From positions 3,956,548 through 4,020,547 of the forward strand of contig NW_006499751.1 of the NCBI RefSeq assembly GCF_000471905.2: a stretch of DNA of 64,000 nt. The letters run 5' to 3'. Below are positions 9,830 through 24,800 of this stretch, in pieces. The position numbers were made by a program, and so were the translations under genes. Each line of letters starts with the position of its first letter. Within the stretch, counting starts at the first letter, position 1. Under the pieces are notes generated by a model. That model saw only the letters and a program-made list of their open reading frames with translations. It made no database searches and was not told the origin of the DNA. This DNA comes from Amborella trichopoda. Taxonomy: Eukaryota > Streptophyta > Magnoliopsida > Amborellales > Amborellaceae.

Positions 9830-12800
9830 GTAAGGCTTCAGTTCACTTAGATTGTTGAATGCTTACTTCCTGTTTTTCTCTCGTATCTATTATTTACAGT
9901 TTCGGATAATGTGGGGATTCTTCTTCTAATTCTGTGCTGTTGGTGTTGACCACATAATAACATTCACCACATGGACATCTGTTCTTTTCCTTTTTTTTTG
10001 TCTGGTGCAACCTTTCGGTAACATCAGATGGAGAAGAGCTACAGGAGGAATAGTCGGAGTAGTGCAAGCCCAAACCGCTTGAGCCCATCACCTCGGTCAG
10101 GCACCAGCACCTTTCAATCGAGAGGGAGGCCCTCTTCAGCTCCTACTACGAGTGTGAGTCCAGTTCTAAGGTCTTCAACACCGTCAAGAAGACCTACTAC
10201 TCCGCCCAACAAGCCAGCAACAACACTTCCAAGATCCTCGACTCCAACGTTCCGAAGGATGAGCACGGGGTCAAGCACTGGTAATCCATCCACTTCAGGG
10301 AGGAGGGGACCCTCACCTGGAAAGCCAAATCGTGGGAATTCTGCTTCTCCAAAACTAAGGGCATGGCAATCAACTCTCCCTGGCTTCTCCTCTGATCCAC
10401 CTCCAAATCTTCGTACTTCTTTATCTGACAGACCATCGTCTCATGTGAGGGGCTTGTCACCTGCTTCAAGGAGTAGTAATGGGAGGGATGCTTCTGCAAG
10501 ATTTGGGAGGCAATCGAAGTCACCAACTACTTCTAGGAGTGCTAGCTCTTCACACAGTCATGAGCGTGACCACTTCAGCTCTCAGAGTAAGGGCTCTGCA
10601 GTGTCATCATGTGAAGATGATGTGGATTCTTTGCAATCTGGTTTTTCAGGCAAGCATGCAATCTCTTCGGCCTCTTCGGATCATGTACCTAGAAGGAAAT
10701 ATGAAGCATTTTCTAATAATAAAGGCTTGACCTATCCAAAGAAGCCATCGGCAACACTATCAAACTCTGCCCCAAAGCGATACTTCAATTCCACCATGCG
10801 ACAAATGGTATGCATAATTAATGTTTCTATACAACCGTGAATTGCTGACAGTATTCATGATTGATGTATTCATCTTTAAGTTTGCTTGTTATCAGTGCTT
10901 TCCATATCATATCGAGCCTCTCAGGAAGCTGCAGATTGAGAAAATTGTCATTTATTTCACATGAAAATCATTTTAAAACAGTTAATACCATGGCTTCCCT
11001 AGTATACTTGGAAATGAGGATCCTTGTTTCCCTAGTCTATTGAGATTCCAATGATTCTCGTTCAATAGTCTGATTATTAAGCTAATAACGACAGATGACC
11101 TTAATGATACGATTTGTTTACATCTGATTTCTCATAGCCACTTGGCCGTATGATATGTGCTGCAAAATTGGATCTCAAAATCCCAGAATATGTTATTGAA
11201 AAAGTGAAGTAGTAGAGCCTCGACATTCTCCAGTTGTTATTATAAAAAAATGCACTGTCTAGTTATTGATTCATTCTAAAGTTCTAGACTTACTGTCTAA
11301 GATACTTGTGAAATGGAAGGCACCACCTTAGGACTCCAGTTAGCCTGACTTCTCCAGACTGTGTATTGATGTATCCTTGGTTACTTTTATCATTGTTATA
11401 GGTGCTTTCCTTTGGCCAAGAATAACAAAGTAGCTTCTTTATCCCTTTAAGCCACAGTTTTCATGTTCTATAATTGTAATGATAGCCTCCATTAATGTTC
11501 ATAACTCAGCATCCATTTAATGTTGGCATTGTTCTGCAGGATCATAGCAAGAGTCCACAAGGCATGTTCAGGCCACTCCTCTCAAGTGTCCCAACTTCTA
11601 CTTTCTATGTTGGAAAAGCGACTAATTCGCAGCGGCCTTTGATCTCTATGAATTCTTCAGTGACGACAAGCAGTAATGCGAACTCAGATCAGGGTGCAAG
11701 TATTGCTCCTGATTTAGAAGCCAGCGATCATGATCAGGATGATCAAGAGAGAAATGAATGGGGCAAGGCGTTATTTCCTAATAATGCTCAAGAGGAAGTA
11801 TTTGTTTTTGATAAAGTAGAAGGGCTTACTGAAGACCATAGTCATGACAACATGCTGCATGGAGTCAATTCAGAGGTTCATGAGATTATTTTACAGACAA
11901 ATCCCACCACGAGCGACGTTGACACACATGATGATGTTGATGGTGATGGCTGCACTGTTCTTGAAGTTGATTCGAGAGACCCACAAAAGTTTGATGACAT
12001 TGCTGAAGGTATACCCATCTTGGACATTGTAGGCGTTAAAAATGCTGCGCCTTGTGGTGAGGTGGTTAATTCTTGCTCCATTTCTGGAACAGCAAGAGAT
12101 ATGGATGAGACTGCGCCTGCTTGCCTAGAGTTGGAAGATAAGAATGCATTTCCTCAGAAGGCTACTTGTCCTAAGGATGCTAAATATCAGCAAGAGACTC
12201 CTGGGGAGCAGGTAACAGAAGTTCCCCTTGTCCAACCTGTTGGAGAGGCAGGTCATCAACTTCCTGTTGGTTATTTGGCTGGGAATATTGAAAGAGAAGC
12301 TTCACCAAATTTAGTGCATTGCAAAGTGGTTGGGCATAAAAGGGTGAATTCTGTCCACTCCAACCATGATATGGGGGATCTGCAACTGTGCTTTGAAGAG
12401 AATGATGGTCGGCAATGCACAAGAGTTGAAGGTCCAGCAGAGGGAACGGGAATATCTGTGCTTTTGCTGAAGGGATTGGGCAGTAGAAAATGGCCTGTTG
12501 TTCAAGGTAGGGTTTTCACTGCAACAAATATATCTTGTGATGATCCTACTTATGTACGGGATAGTGGTAGCTCTTCCAGGGGTGGCATTACTGTGCTTGG
12601 TGGTGTTTCACCTTCACCTTCAACTGATTTGGCCTCGACTAGTAGACAAATGGACACCCGGTTTCATCGGCAGTTCAGCGCTCGGAGAGATGCGGAGAAC
12701 ACCGGAAATGATCATAATGTGAGGCCTCAAAGCTCTAGCTTCAGTGTTTCTGGTGCTTCAAGTAATTCGTATGAACCTGAGGTTCACAGAAAGAACATGT

Positions 12801-15800
12801 GGCAAGAGAAATTTGATGATTATGTTCATGATAGAGAGTCTGAGCATTTGGATGGAACTGATTTAAGTGATGAAAAGGATCTCGGAGTTTTGAAAAAGAT
12901 ACATTCTACTATGCTCGACACCTTTGGTGTGGAACAAAATATAACCCAACACACAGAAAGGCACAAAGAGGTAATGGGGGCCTCTGGCCATGAATTATCT
13001 ATCCGTGCACAGAGTCTTCGGTTAGAGGAGTCTTCAATGCCAATAACTCAAAATTTGATTGAGTATTGCATTTCTATTGGGAATGGAGAAGACCTAAACA
13101 GTGTGAGCAATATCTCAGCAACAGAGAAAGAGTTGGTGAACCCAGATTCCTCATTCCTGGAGGCAAATGTTGTACCCGATAGCAGTGAATTGACAGTTGA
13201 TGTATCTGACCACATGCACAGTACCCCTGGTAGGATGGCAATTGTGGATGAAGATGAGCATGAGAGTGACACTGGCTCAAGAACTGCCTATGCCTTGACA
13301 AAGAGCATCCTCGAGGCATCCCAAGATTCATTTTCATCTGCAGCGGAGCAGAAGAAGGATATGGACGCATCATCTATTGTTCTAGAATTTGGTAATTCAG
13401 ACTTTGCCCATCGTATTGAAGGTTTAATGCTATTTACTTATTCACTTTCAACTTGAACTTGTTTGCATCTGTCAAGTTTCAAGTTTGTGCTGTCCCATAT
13501 CTGCAATGCTTTATTGTATTTAATTGTCTATTGTTTGACATTCACACTTTATAGTTCAAACTTTTACAAATAGAGTTGAAACTATTAAGGCTGTTTTAGA
13601 TGATGTACGAAACATGTATTTCATTACTTATTTGCTAAATGCTAGATATGGGAGGGATTATAATATTAGACAATTATCAACATCATCATCTGTTTTGCTA
13701 TTTCATTGTTGTTGTTGTTGTTGTTACATTCCATGATGGATTTATGTCCTTTTTATATTTCTTAAATTTTTATTTCTTCTATAATTTTCTCACAAATTGA
13801 TGAGAGTGGAGTTAAATATTTATGCAAAATTTTCTCTGGTGGTTGTTTCAGATGTTTTCTCACTTTGATAGTCTTACTTTGGATTAGCTATATTTCCTGG
13901 AATGCTTTATGCTTTATTCATTACATTTGTTTTCTGAATTTTGGTAAATTAACAATTACTGTTTGGTTTCCATTTTTTATTGAGAAATTATTTCCTAAAT
14001 GGTTATAATGCATTCCATTGGAAGTAATTGCAAGCTATATAAGCAATATATCCTTTATTTGCCAGTAAAGGGGGCTTCTAATAATTTGATATTGTTTAAT
14101 TTGTGCATGAATTACTGAAGTGGAATCTTAAAAGTTTTTACGTTGCATTGAAATACACATCAGGATGGTTCTCGGTGGTATACCTTTTTAACTTTTTGAG
14201 TCATTTAATCAGTGGGTAACTATCTGAAAATCAGAAGTCTAAATCATTTAAGTGTTATCCTTGCTGTAAACTTTTGAGCCTTAAAATGGCAGTGAATACA
14301 TTTAGACGACTAGCCTCCATTGAAATTGTTAATGTTTGTTGCCTAGTTGCTCTAATGCTTCTTTAGAACAAATATCGATCGAATGGGATTTGTCCAGTTT
14401 GGTTTCATAAATGATAAGACAATCCAATGAAATAGAACAAAATAATATGCATGATAGAATAACACATTAGCCTTACGTAACAGTGATACGTGGTTCCAGT
14501 AACCTGACAACCCTTCGTAACTACTCATGTCACACATTTCCAGTGCTATTGACTGGTATGTCTATCATGAGAGTCTCAGAATGCAAATAAATATTCGACA
14601 CTCGAATAGATTTAGCTGTACCCCTTTTCTGCATGCATTTTGCTATCCTTTTATGTGGACCCTATACCAATAAAACTTGAGCATTGCTCCAAAGTTGAAT
14701 TTGGTGTCCCATAGGAGCCTTGCTCCATACAATTACAAATTGCACATTTTGGTTGAAAGCCTTGAATGCTTAGCCATGATTTTACCTCACTCTGGTCTTA
14801 GTAGTAGATCAGCAGTGATGCCTATGAAAATATTGCTGTTCCTCTCTGTCCCTATGAATATTTTTATGTTGCTGTGGAACACGGCTCTTTGAGTTTGGCA
14901 CCATCAATGAACAGATATATGGTTCCAACCTTTGCAGCTCCAACCTTCTTGTCCCTAACCTCCCAACATGGAAGAAAGTATGGATATGTTCCTGAGTTTT
15001 CCTAGCATCACAAACTTGTAGCATTGAGCCATCTTACAATTTGGTCCCTAGCTGCACAAATTCATGTAGCTGTTAGATTACACATACACTGCTGAATGTT
15101 GCAGTTGCGAAAATCATTTTATCTATGCCAACCAAATGGGGAGATGCACCTCAGAGGGGATCCTCCTTGCACCAAACTCTCCTATTGTGGCTGCAAATAT
15201 TCTCTAATGCCCAGATCACCAAAGTGATCATCTAATCTCTCACCCCTCCTAACATAATTATGGTTGTGGAACACAATGAAGTTTACTTCATCATCCTTTG
15301 CAGCTAGATCCTCCATGAGAGTCAATGCCCATGCTTAACTTGCAATCTACTCAATTGTCCTCTTATTTGCAATCGTTTTCATTTCATGCCAAATTTTCTA
15401 TTCATATTCTTATGTCAATGAGTGGGACTATGCTTGAGTTTCTTTTTCCAATATCCACTCCCCTTCCATTTCTAACAATTGTACACACGCCACCTAATAT
15501 CTTCCTTTATCCTTTCTTGGGTGTTCACTAGCCCAGGTTTTAGAGATGTTACACGCAAATCTACAATTGTTGTAAGGACCAAGTCCTTGCATGTTACATA
15601 GAAAGATGTATGCTGCTAGAAGTCTTAGAATGGTGGGCTTATGTTATAAACTTTCTATCTCACCCTTCACAGTCACACTCCTAACCTAAATCTCACAACC
15701 TTGTAGTGGCATTTCACATCTCTTGTAGATGGTTCTCTCACTCATACACTTTTGAGATGATCTTTCCTTTCGGTATGAAATTTTTTACCTTCCATTGTGT

Positions 15801-18800
15801 ATGAAGGATCATTTTTTGGATTTTGGAATCATGGGCAAAAATCCTTTCATGCCAAGTTGTCCAAAGCAGAATTATGAGAGAGGCCTTCCAAAGCTTAAGT
15901 ATAGCTTTGTTGTTGTAATTTCTTTTGGACCGAAATGTCAGAAGCCTTTGGAGGTTAGTTTCAGTGACAGTTTGGGGGTTAAATGTCCTTAAAATTGCTT
16001 TCCAAATCTCTCCTGTGAAGGTGCATCTTATGAATATATGTTTGTGATTCTCCGTGTCCCCTTTACTTAGGGATGATCCATTGCAACATTCTACCACATC
16101 TTTGACATCTGTTGGTTTTGGAAAGTTCCATTTGGAAAGATGCCCTAGGAAACCATGATCCCCAGGGATCTGTTGGTTTCTCTTATGCTGCCTCAAGTAC
16201 TTGATTTTGCAACCTAGGTCATAGTTTTTGGGATCGGGAGCCAGAGTAGGAGTGGTAGCAGGCGGTTTGTCCCTTGCATGAAGTTCCCTGCCTCAGGAGC
16301 TTGACCGTTGTATAGATATTATGTATTATATATAATATATCAAAAGTTCCTTACCTCAGAAGTGTATGGGATCACTCGTCTGGAGCACCAAGGGATCATA
16401 TGTATTAGGTATTACATATATGGAAAAGGTCAAATTAAGGCCTAGGCTTTATGAAACAAAGTAAATCTGTATCTTAAATCTTACCAAAAAAATAGCAGCA
16501 TCAAATCGATCATCTTGAACTTTACTATTATGAATGTGAGAAATAAAAGGATTTCAAACTTAAAAAATAATGTATCTTGAGACCCAAAGTATTTTTTAGA
16601 TGAGGTTTTGAGGTGAGGCTTTACTTTTATCTATAAGGCCTAGGGCTTATAGGAATCGCATGATATATACCCGTTGTTTGTAAACTATAAGTCTTTCCAA
16701 TGTTAAAAAAGACAGAGGCCCTGACTGCCTAGGCAGGCGACCAGATACATGGGCTTAAGGTTTTTTTTTTTTTCTTTTCTTTTTCTACTTTTTATATGCT
16801 GACAGAGATAGAGTGAGTCCATGAGAGAGAAGGGGGACCCCCATCAAACACTTGGAGATCATCTTATTCTTTTTCGTCTTCCTATATGTAGAGCGAGAGA
16901 ATATGGGTCCATGTGTGTGTCTGTGTATCTTGTGCCTCGCATTGAACACTTGGAGGTCATCTTCTTTTTCTTCTTCTTCTCATACTCAGAGAGAGCTCAT
17001 GGGCCTGTGAGCAAGAGGGAGGGCCCTGCTTACAATGCGCCCCTCGACTGATGGCCTTTTCGGCCCTTGGCCAAGTTGCATCGAGGTGCCGCCTTGAGGT
17101 GGCTGCCTAGGGGTGCCTTGGGCGCCTTGGAGCAAGATTGCCTTGGTGCCTGCCTAGGGCATATGCCTGCCTAGGGCATATGCCTATGTGTTTTGGGAGG
17201 CGGCCTGGCAGTCAATGTTTTTAACACCGACTCCTTCCTAGTTCAATGAAGAAGGGCCACCTCTTGGATTTCAGCTTGATTCTTATATTAATAATTCTTT
17301 TTTTTGTTTTGTTTTTTGAAGGAGGATGACCACTTGGCTGGGGTGGTTGTACGTCGCATAAACTCATAAACTACAGTCAAAGAAATTCAAAGAAAAAAAT
17401 TATTCTATAGTGATTGGACTTTTTTTAAAATTTTCTAAAATTTAAATTTCTCCAAACTACAATCAGATGAGTACAAAAGTATTAAAATATTATAGAACAA
17501 TTAGATTTGTATAGTTCTTCATAAACTTTTATATCTTAAAAAAATTATTAATTGATTATGATCTTGTACAAACTAACCTTCTGAGTTAGGGAACCCTAGT
17601 TAAGTTCACATGAGGACCTTGATTATTACCACTTGGAGCTCGGACTAATAGGATATTTCATTACAAATTTGGTATCAAGTTCCATAACATTTGGAAGCGA
17701 GATCCTTAAATTTTAGGAATCTAAGGAATCTTCTAGCCTATTACAATCCCTCGCTTTAGATCGCGATCCTGATCCCGATCTCAATCCTAATAGCTATTAT
17801 TATGCTAAGTGGGATGAGGTTCCATGCAAAATGGGATTGAGATCCCATATAAGCAAATGCAATCTCCCTAGAAGAATCAGCTTTGGGAACACAGACCCCT
17901 ATTCCCAGAGTGGGGCACCTCCTAGGTAAGGCGCTCCGTATAGCTATGCTATGCTCCTTAATTGCTTCATGTATGCTTTTTGAGATGATTCCTCATAGTT
18001 ATTTGGTACCCAAGGAGTGGTATTTTCTCTTCCCTACCTATAGGTGACGTGCCATGCTTCCATTAGCTTTTTATATCTTTGACAAGAAAGTTGCCTTGAA
18101 TTCCCATGACTAGAAATTTTTAATAAATTTTCCATTCCTAAATCTCTATGATTTCTTCTCCAAAGATGTTCTATCATTAAGCTGTCAGACTAAAAATTAA
18201 TTTGGGGTTTGTTACCAGTATCGTGTTGGTTATTTTGTTTAATATCTGGTTCTGCCTCTCAAACGCCCCAAATGTCCTTCAATTAATGTGTTATTCCTCC
18301 ATACAGCATACTCACTTTCAATATGTGAAGACAGTTAAAGACGGTCTTAACTGAAAGATGCCTATCTTTTGAGAGTAGTTAAGAGTGTCATTGCGATATT
18401 TTGTGAGCCCCATTGAAGATGAGTTTCATAAGAATGAGCCTACGCTCTAAACAGAACGATAATATTTTGGAAAACGACTGCAATCACTGTTAGGGAAAAT
18501 AGGCTTGGGGGATGGGGGACTTCTCTTTCTGGTTGAGCGATAGGTTCAAACATGCTAGGGAGATCTAAAAGTTTTAAATATAATCTCGACTGCAACATGT
18601 ATGGTTTAGGTAGGATCTATCTCTGAAAGGACTTGAAAAAATCATTAGGGGCCTCTATCTTATGTATTGCTTATGCTGAATTGTTTCTTAGAAGGCACTT
18701 GGTTGTAGAGTAATCCTCTTCCCGTTTCAAATAGGGATGAACAAGGGAATGACCCTTTCGACATAGACCTGGTACTAGGAGTGCATGCCTTTGGAAGCCC

Positions 18801-21800
18801 ATGCTTGTGGGAGCTTAATGCATTTTTCTGGACACAAAATCACTACAAACATTTTCTTTTGTGGCTTTTTTTCATAAAAATGGCACTCTAAACATTGTTA
18901 TGAAAATCGATAGCATGGAGATGTGGTAAACGTTTGACCCCAGACTATTCTATTGTAGCTAAACTGAAGAAATGGTTAGCATTCAAATTCAAATCTGATG
19001 GTATCGTTAACATTTGGCATTCTCTTTTTTTTCACAACAATTTGGATGATTTGGGAGGAGTAGGACCGTCGTATCTTTCAAGAGAAGGTATTCACACATG
19101 AGTAGTTGATTATGAGGATCACTTGTCATGTTTATGATTTGGTAGATGCTAAGACCTTGGCTTATCATACCTCAAAGAAGGCAATTATTGAGAACTTACG
19201 ACTAACATGGCTTCAACAGAGGATCAAGTTACCCATAACAGTGGTATGGTCATTTCCACATCCACAACATTTTAAGCTAAACGTTGGTGGGTCTTCTTTA
19301 CAGAATCCAGGCAGAGCAAGTTGTGGTGGTGTTATTAGAACGGATGATGAATCATTCATTGCTGCTTTTTCTATCCCCCTTGGTATCGCATCCAATAACT
19401 ATGCATAATTTTGTGGTTTAGAAGCGAGTGTTGATTTAGTTATTCAGATGGATTGCTTTCCTCTACAAATTAAAAGTGATTTCTCCTTACTTGTTAAGGT
19501 CAAACATGGCAATTGCAAATCTCCATGGTCACTTCATTCCATAGCTGCTAACTGCAAGTTCATATTTGAGAATTATTTATGGTTTATTTGCCATGTTTAC
19601 CGTGAGGCTAATATGGTGGACGATGTATGTGCTAGAAAGGCTACGGTTTTTCCGGAGGCCACCATTTGACGCTCTAGGCCTCCTGATTTTCTCCACCTTC
19701 CTTTACTTCATGATGTGGCACAATTACCCTATTGTAGGGTTGTAAAATAGTATGCAGTAATTTTTTCTATCTTCTATTAATGAAAAACGGGTAGGGGGCC
19801 CTCTCCCCCACTATTTTTCCCAAAAAAAAAAAAAAAAAATGCCAAATAACCATCATAGGCTATGGAAAGCCCATAGATCCACTCCAAGTTAAAAAAGAAG
19901 GACGCTTAACCCCTCTTTACATTTTTCATTGTCCAAATTGCAGCATTTATTGATTTTTGTTTTCCTAATAATCCGACCACATAAATGGAATTTGAGTTGA
20001 AGATGAGAGAGATATGAAGGTTGCAAGAGAAAGAGATGGAGTAGTGTTAAAAAATTCGGCCGCCTAGGCGTGCCCTAGGAGGGCGGCCTAGGCGACCCGC
20101 CTAGGTGCCCAAGGTGCTGCCTAGGCGGTTACCTCAAGGCAGCCTCCCAGGCGCCTCAATGTATCTTGGCCAAGGGTGGAAGAAGCCCTTGGCCAAGGGC
20201 AAAAAAATATTTTTCTCTCTTAACAAGGGGGGTGGTCTTTCTAGCTCTCCAAATCCCTATGTGCCTGGTGCCGCCCAAAAAAGGAATAAAGAAAGAAAGC
20301 ATAAGCCACTTAAAGAAGGCCTATAAAAATGGTTAAGGCCCTTTTCTCTTGTTCACATGCCTATGTGCTGTCTTTCTACGTATGAGAAGAAGAAGAAAAA
20401 GAAGATGGCTCCCAAATGTTCGTTGCGAAGCCTCTCTCTCATGTACACAAAGTCAAACATACATAGACACACACATGGACCTGTATACTCTTGTTCTACA
20501 TGTAAAAAGAAGAAAAAGAAGAAGACGACCTCCAAGTGTTCGATGTGAGCCCCCTCCCCCATCATGGATTCACATTCTATTTCTTTACATATAAAAAGAA
20601 GAAGAAGACTAACATGTCCTCTAAGTGTTTGATGCAAGACTTTTCTTTTTTGCACTTACGGGCCCATGCACCCCGACCCTCACCCAAAATAACAAAAAAA
20701 CACCTTAGGGCACCCATATATCTAGACGCCAGCTTAAGCGGCTAGGACTCCTAGCCGCTTAGGCACCCACTTATATTTTTTAGGACATTGAGAGGCGGAT
20801 GAGGTTAACAGTTGAGGAAGAGAGAAAAAGAAACGGGGAGCTTAAGGTTTCATTGATGGGGGCATTAAGAAAATAATAAGGGTAGATATTGTAATTTGGA
20901 CAATAAAAATGGTGCAAAGGAGGTTAAATATCATTTTCTTTTAACTTGGAGGGGGTCCAAGGTTTTCTATGAAGCAAGGGGGTTATTTGGGATTATGATT
21001 TTAGAGAGGGGGGTATATGTATTTTACCCATTAAAATATTGGAGTGCTGTTGTAGCTTGAATTGAACTCATTCATGAGCATAATATAATAGAAATAAAGT
21101 AATTCTTTAAAACAAAGCTGAAATATTCCATTGTTCGTTAGCACCATAGAAAGGATGGAAAGCTATAAAGATGAAAGTATTCCGTTCTTCATTCTCATAA
21201 AAAGATGAAAGGATATGACTTTTGAGACACATGCCTTAAACAAAAACGTTTTTGGCATAGTTATCCTTGGAGGACCTTTTATTTTTTTTGTATTAATCCC
21301 TTTTGAACCCATCCAACTTGCTGCGAAATGATCTATAAAAGATGTGCATGTTAGCATTCATGGATTATTATAGATTTACCCCTCTTGTCATCCCATATGG
21401 CCATTTTAATCGTGCCTTGGGAGTGCCTGGAAAACATGTTGGAGAAGGTGGGGAAGGCTAGAGAACCCACGTGATTCCCAATTGTCGTGGGATTCAGCCA
21501 ATATTAATGGGGTGCATCATGGGACAGACCTTGTGGGGCATGCTTGCCACCCCACCATGATTAAGTTGTTCTGAACCACACATCCATGTCTTTTGTGCTC
21601 TATATATAGATGCCTAAACCTAAGGAGTAAGTGAGGCAGAGGGAAAGGGGGAGAGAGTTGATCACAAATGAGAAGAGGAAGAAAGATGAAGAAAGAAAGA
21701 AAGTGAAAATGAGATTGAGAGGAGAGAGAATAGTTGGGAAGAGAAAGAGATGCAGAGAAAGATGATTGTCAAAACAAATATGTAGGTTTGAAGAGAGGGA

Positions 21801-24800
21801 GGGAGTGCGGGAGGGAATCACACAAACTTTAAGCCCTTATTTCACACTATGGAGCTAATCCATTGCTTTAGCTAAAGAATCATTGTAGAGTACTCTAGAT
21901 TGGGGTGGGAGGGAAGGAGGGGGAGGGAAGGTGCGGAAGGAAGGGTGGAGGGAGGTGAGGAAAGGGAGGAAAGAAGGGGGCTGGTGTTGGGGGAAATGGT
22001 ATGAAGAGCTATGCAAATTTTAAGCCCTTGGATTGCACTATGGAGCTAAAATCCAATGCTCTAGAGAAAGCTAGAATCATCGCAGAGTGATCTGTTGATT
22101 CTTGGATTGGCTTCCATGCAATACATGGTCCTTGACACCCTTTTTTCAGAAGGTTTTCATATTGTGTAAATTTTAGATCCCGATTCCTGACACATACTGT
22201 AATTCAAGAAGAAACCTCTGACTTGTTTCTTTCAGCATTGGCCTCCCTACGACAGGCTCTTCAATTAATAGCCTGTCCATATGGTGGGCCTTTGCATAGT
22301 GAAGGGAACTTTTATTATAGTGCCCTCCATTTATGAAAAAGTAACATTTGTCATTGTAAAATTTATATGTATATTTTAAATTATTAATTTTCTGAAAATA
22401 TTACATTAGGGCCAAGGAAATGGCCTCCCCGCCTTCCTCTCTTACCTCCTCTCCCTCCCCTCACTCTACCAGAACCATGCTCATATCTTCAAGCGTTTAA
22501 CAACCTCTTCAGGAGCCTTCCCCCAACCCATTACTCCCTCTTTCTTTTCCTTGTCCCACCTTATTCCCCAGAAACCCTTTGGCCCCCAGCTCATAAGCCT
22601 TGATGGCCATGCATCATAGAATTGAGCAAGAAGGTGCAATCCTCTTTGGTAGAAAGATTTCAACCCCAAAGAGATGATATCAGGGTCATCAAAAGATTGG
22701 GACATGGCCTTTGGGCTGAACAAGGCCTAAGTTGGGCTGTCAAACGATGCCTATCCTTTTCACCTTTCCCTTGGAGGGTAGTGCGCTTAGAGCGATACAA
22801 GGAAGACTCAACAATTCAAAGGAGTGCCTCTATTCCTTGATCGATGGAGGCATGACTTGGGAGCTTCCAGCAAACACAAGGCTCAGGGCATCTTGCATCC
22901 CCCTCCACAACTGGCACCTGAATACATTTAAATACATAGGAGAAGCATGTGGAGACTTCCCCTTTGTGCATTGGAAGTTGTCTGAGTTCGTCCTCTTGGG
23001 AACTGTATATCTCATTGAAACTTTGGACCCAAAGCTTATTCCCCCACAGTATGGCTCTCTATCAATGGTGACCTCTTCTGTATTCATATGGTTGGTTCAT
23101 GTCCTCACCACTCCCCTACAACCATGATCATGGACCAGTCGCAGGCACCATGGTTCAGCCGTCCAATGCCCAGAGCACGGAAGAGATCGTAGAGTGGACC
23201 AAGACGATTGGATCTTGATGTCTCGCAAAAGACGGAGGCAACCATTTTAACACCCCTGAGATCTTAATCAGATGGGCCCCATCGCCCCTTCACTCCCACC
23301 CACAGCCATGATTCACTTCCCCCCTTCCTCCCCCAAAAAAGCCCAACTCCTGATAAAGCTGATGTCAGCTCTAAGATAGCCCCCACCAAATGAGTCTTGC
23401 CCCCTCCACCTGACTTGTCATTGTTCTACTCCAACGTCAGCACCCACATCCCCACGTCAAGCTTGCCCCCACATGTCTCCCCTCACATGCAGAACCCAAC
23501 CCCCACCACGTGACCAGCACCTTCTCTTCTCTCCTTGTGGCCCCCAACCCATTGTCCCCTCATACGTCGTCTGCCCCTTCCCCCCTACTTGTCCCCCTCT
23601 CCATCCATCCATTGGGGCACTCCCTCACCTCCCATGTGACCGGGTCCTTCTCATCAAACCATGTGGCCTCCATCCCTGTGCTGAGCCATGTGACACTTGA
23701 TCTCAACTCCTTTTGGACCTACAACAGGTGGCCAGCTGCTTCTCTCCCCATACCAAGCCCTACATCTCCCCTCTGCCTCCTTTGACTTCCTCTGTTCCCC
23801 CACCTTCTACTCGGTAGTCTTGGTCGTCATTGACCACCCTCTCTCCCCCCTCTCCACCCCGATCTCGATAGTGCCCCCATCCCTAGGCCTACTCACACTC
23901 ACTGGTCCCCAACCCTCCTCCTCAGGCATGGCCCATCACCGACTCTTCTATGCGCTCTCCATACCAGCCCCCATCCCTCTCATCATGACTTCCAGAGTAT
24001 GCCTCTCCCTCATCCACCCTATTTCATCCTCGTCGGCCAATGGTATTACGAAGGATCTCCCCGCTCCTCCTCACCTTTCCCTCAGCTTTCCCACCTTGCC
24101 CCAACTCACCCCCTTGCCTTGCCCCCTCTTGCCCTCCATCACTCTCCCATCCCACCCTGCCCACACCTCTCAATCCTTGCCCCTGCCACTTCTTCCCACC
24201 ACCTCTGCCCTTCTTCCCCTCACGCCCTCACAATCCCACCTCATGGCCCAACTCACCTGCATCCCTAGTTCATTTCGCCCCCTGTCCCCATCTTGATCAG
24301 TCTTGTTGTATCTGTTTTCCCTCCACCTCCCACAATGTTCCCCTTTCCCCACCTATTTCCCAACCTGTATCCATCTAAAGGCCCTCTCCCCCCTTCTTTC
24401 CCCTAACCTCAAGTTTCAGAGTTGTGGCTTTGCTCACCCTCCTCTTCTCTCCCCAGTTCTGTACCTACCCTATCTGCACTTCCCTCTCCTCTCACTCCTC
24501 CCCCATGCTTGGCATCCTTCCCCTTCGCCCAGCTTCACCCCCACACCTCTCTCCCTATGCCCACTCTAACCCTCCAATCTACCTCCCTTAGGAACTATCC
24601 TCGCCCCACCATTGTGGCAACCCCATCCAACTGCTACGGGGCAGGAGGCGCTACCAATGGGTGGCCCTCAAGGCCCAGGGGCTTCAAGAGGCATTGGTGA
24701 TTTGGGACTCGTCCCTTCGCTCCCTCTCCACTTCTCTCATGGACACCTTCTCGGTCATAGTACTACTCACTAGAACTTCCGATGGACTACTCTAGAAGTT

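Noticed and set aside
10197..10526. Minus-strand ORF of 109 residues inside exon 4
   Set aside because: It is the antisense shadow of the Ser/Pro-rich host exon; the plus-strand frame is supported by splice phases and motif order.
12180..13373. Minus-strand ORFs (60-99 residues) inside exon 5
   Set aside because: They are shadows of the 627-codon plus-strand exon; no domain.
23470..24700. Proline-rich ORFs resembling an extensin-like gene
   Set aside because: Four or more overlapping frames are open because C-rich DNA has few stops. The context places it between LINE ORF1 and endonuclease.
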